A stretch of 64,000 bases of DNA from Pomphorhynchus laevis (lineage: Eukaryota > Acanthocephala > Palaeacanthocephala > Echinorhynchida > Pomphorhynchidae). Position 1 is the stretch's first letter; each line of letters starts with the position of its first letter. Shown here one piece after another: positions 63,170-64,000 of the stretch. The notes under the pieces are model-generated. The model saw only the letters and a program-made list of their open reading frames with translations. It did not search any database and had not been told where the DNA came from. The stretch covers positions 124,001-188,000 of the forward strand of contig WNNJ02000588.1 in the NCBI GenBank assembly GCA_012934845.2. The letters are read 5' to 3'. Made by a program: the position numbers and the translations under genes.

Positions 63170-64000
63170 ATTAAATTCATTGCAAACATTCATTAAAAAC
63201 ATTCATCACACATCTAGATAGGTTTCTAATAGATCGTTAGAATACGATTTTCGACCCTTATCAATTTACTCCGTACACTGGTGCTGATCGAATTTGAACT
63301 CAATTGAATCGCGATACATACGTCCTAAGTTCAAATCCAATCAGCACCATTTATAGAGTAAGCAGATAATAATGGTCGAAACGTAAAAACATTCATTGCA
63401 AACATTCATTAAAAACATTCATCACACATCTAGATAGGTTTCTAATAGATCGTTAGAATACGATCCCCTACCCAATACAACAAAAAGGTTTTTTTCGACC
63501 CTTATCAATTTACTCCGTACACTGGTGCTGATCGAATTTGAACTCAGTTGAATCGCGATACATACGTCCTAAGTTCAAATCCAATCAGCACCATTTATAG
63601 AGTAAGCAGATAATAATGATCGAAACGTAAAAACATTCATTGCAAACATTCATTAAAAACATTCATCACACATCTAGATAGGTTTCTAATAGATCATTAG
63701 AATACGATCCCCTACCCAATACAACAAAAGGGTTTTTTCGACCCTTAACAATTTACTCCGTACACTGGTGCTGATCGAATTTGAACTTAGTTGAATCGCG
63801 ATACATACGTCCTAAGTTCAAATCCAATCAGCACCATTTATAGAGTAAGCAGATAATAATGGTCGAAACGTAAAAACATTCATTGCAAACATTCATTAAA
63901 AACATTCATCACACATCTAGATAGGTTTCTAATAGATCGTTAGAATACGATCCCCTACCAAAAGCAATATACAGAAATGCATATCTACACCACTGGAGCA
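63170..64000 (+). repeat. ~243-bp tandem array, four units, running off the right edge
   Basis: Units start with ATTCATTGCAAACATTCATT at about 63,176, 63,391, 63,635 and 63,878. The first spacing is 215 bp because a ~29-bp segment (CCCCTACCCAATACAAC...) is missing; the next two are about 244 and 243 bp. Each unit carries an imperfect inverted repeat (TGGTGCTGATCGAATTTGAA ... TTCAAATCCAATCAGCACCA) whose right arm contains a B-box-like GTTCAAATCC. The stretch after it matches the SINE-like unit at 62,631-62,696. Confidence 0.9.

Noticed and set aside
63170-64000. CRISPR-like array
   Set aside because: Units are 215-244 bp tandem copies without unique spacers, in a eukaryotic genome.

Overview
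Genomic DNA of an invertebrate animal: very AT-rich and intron-containing, with two host genes set among many retroelements. The bimodal introns (42-55 bp beside introns of up to 11.8 kb), CR1-type LINEs like those I remember from flukes and planarians, and a hammerhead-like SINE-type repeat hint at a flatworm. That placement is inference only.

Layout. 0.8-3.5 kb: a 5'-truncated Penelope-like element (PLE) with an N-terminal GIY-YIG nuclease (Naiad/Chlamys type). 3.7-8.8 kb: a decayed CR1-type LINE split by a 3.8-kb minus-strand L2-like LINE. 10.0-14.0 kb: a second CR1-type LINE with ORF1, endonuclease and RT. 14.2-18.2 kb: a truncated non-LTR element with a restriction-like endonuclease (RLE), then a third CR1-type LINE. 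18.2-27.0 kb: seven RLE-element pieces, all on the minus strand, head to tail, mostly separated by (AAT)n tracts; one (20,959-23,712) keeps an open 917-codon frame. 27.0-31.4 kb: L2-like copy 2, then an internally deleted I-group LINE.

31.7-53.7 kb: the host gene NOA1 (mitochondrial circularly permuted GTPase), plus strand. I reconstructed it as 8 exons and 590 codons; every splice phase fits and the G motifs run in the order G4-G5-G1-G2-G3. Intron 1 (11.8 kb) holds an L2-like LINE with an open RT frame, a degenerate AT satellite and a 2.1-kb array of an 18-bp repeat. Intron 3 holds a foldback MITE. Intron 7 holds an antisense I-group LINE and a 131-bp tandem array.

54.2-61.4 kb: the 3' half of WDR3/UTP12 (SSU processome WD40 protein), minus strand, tail to tail with NOA1. 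Twelve exons join in frame to 391 codons plus stop; the N-terminal half lies beyond the right edge. One of its introns holds an old RLE element in antisense. 62.6-64.0 kb: a SINE-like unit with a tRNA-type B box and a decayed hammerhead-like core, then a 243-bp tandem array related to it.

Only NOA1 and WDR3 look like host genes, one for mitochondrial and one for nucleolar ribosome assembly. Nearly all other coding capacity belongs to retroelements of at least five lineages (PLE, CR1-like, L2-like, RLE-type, I-group).
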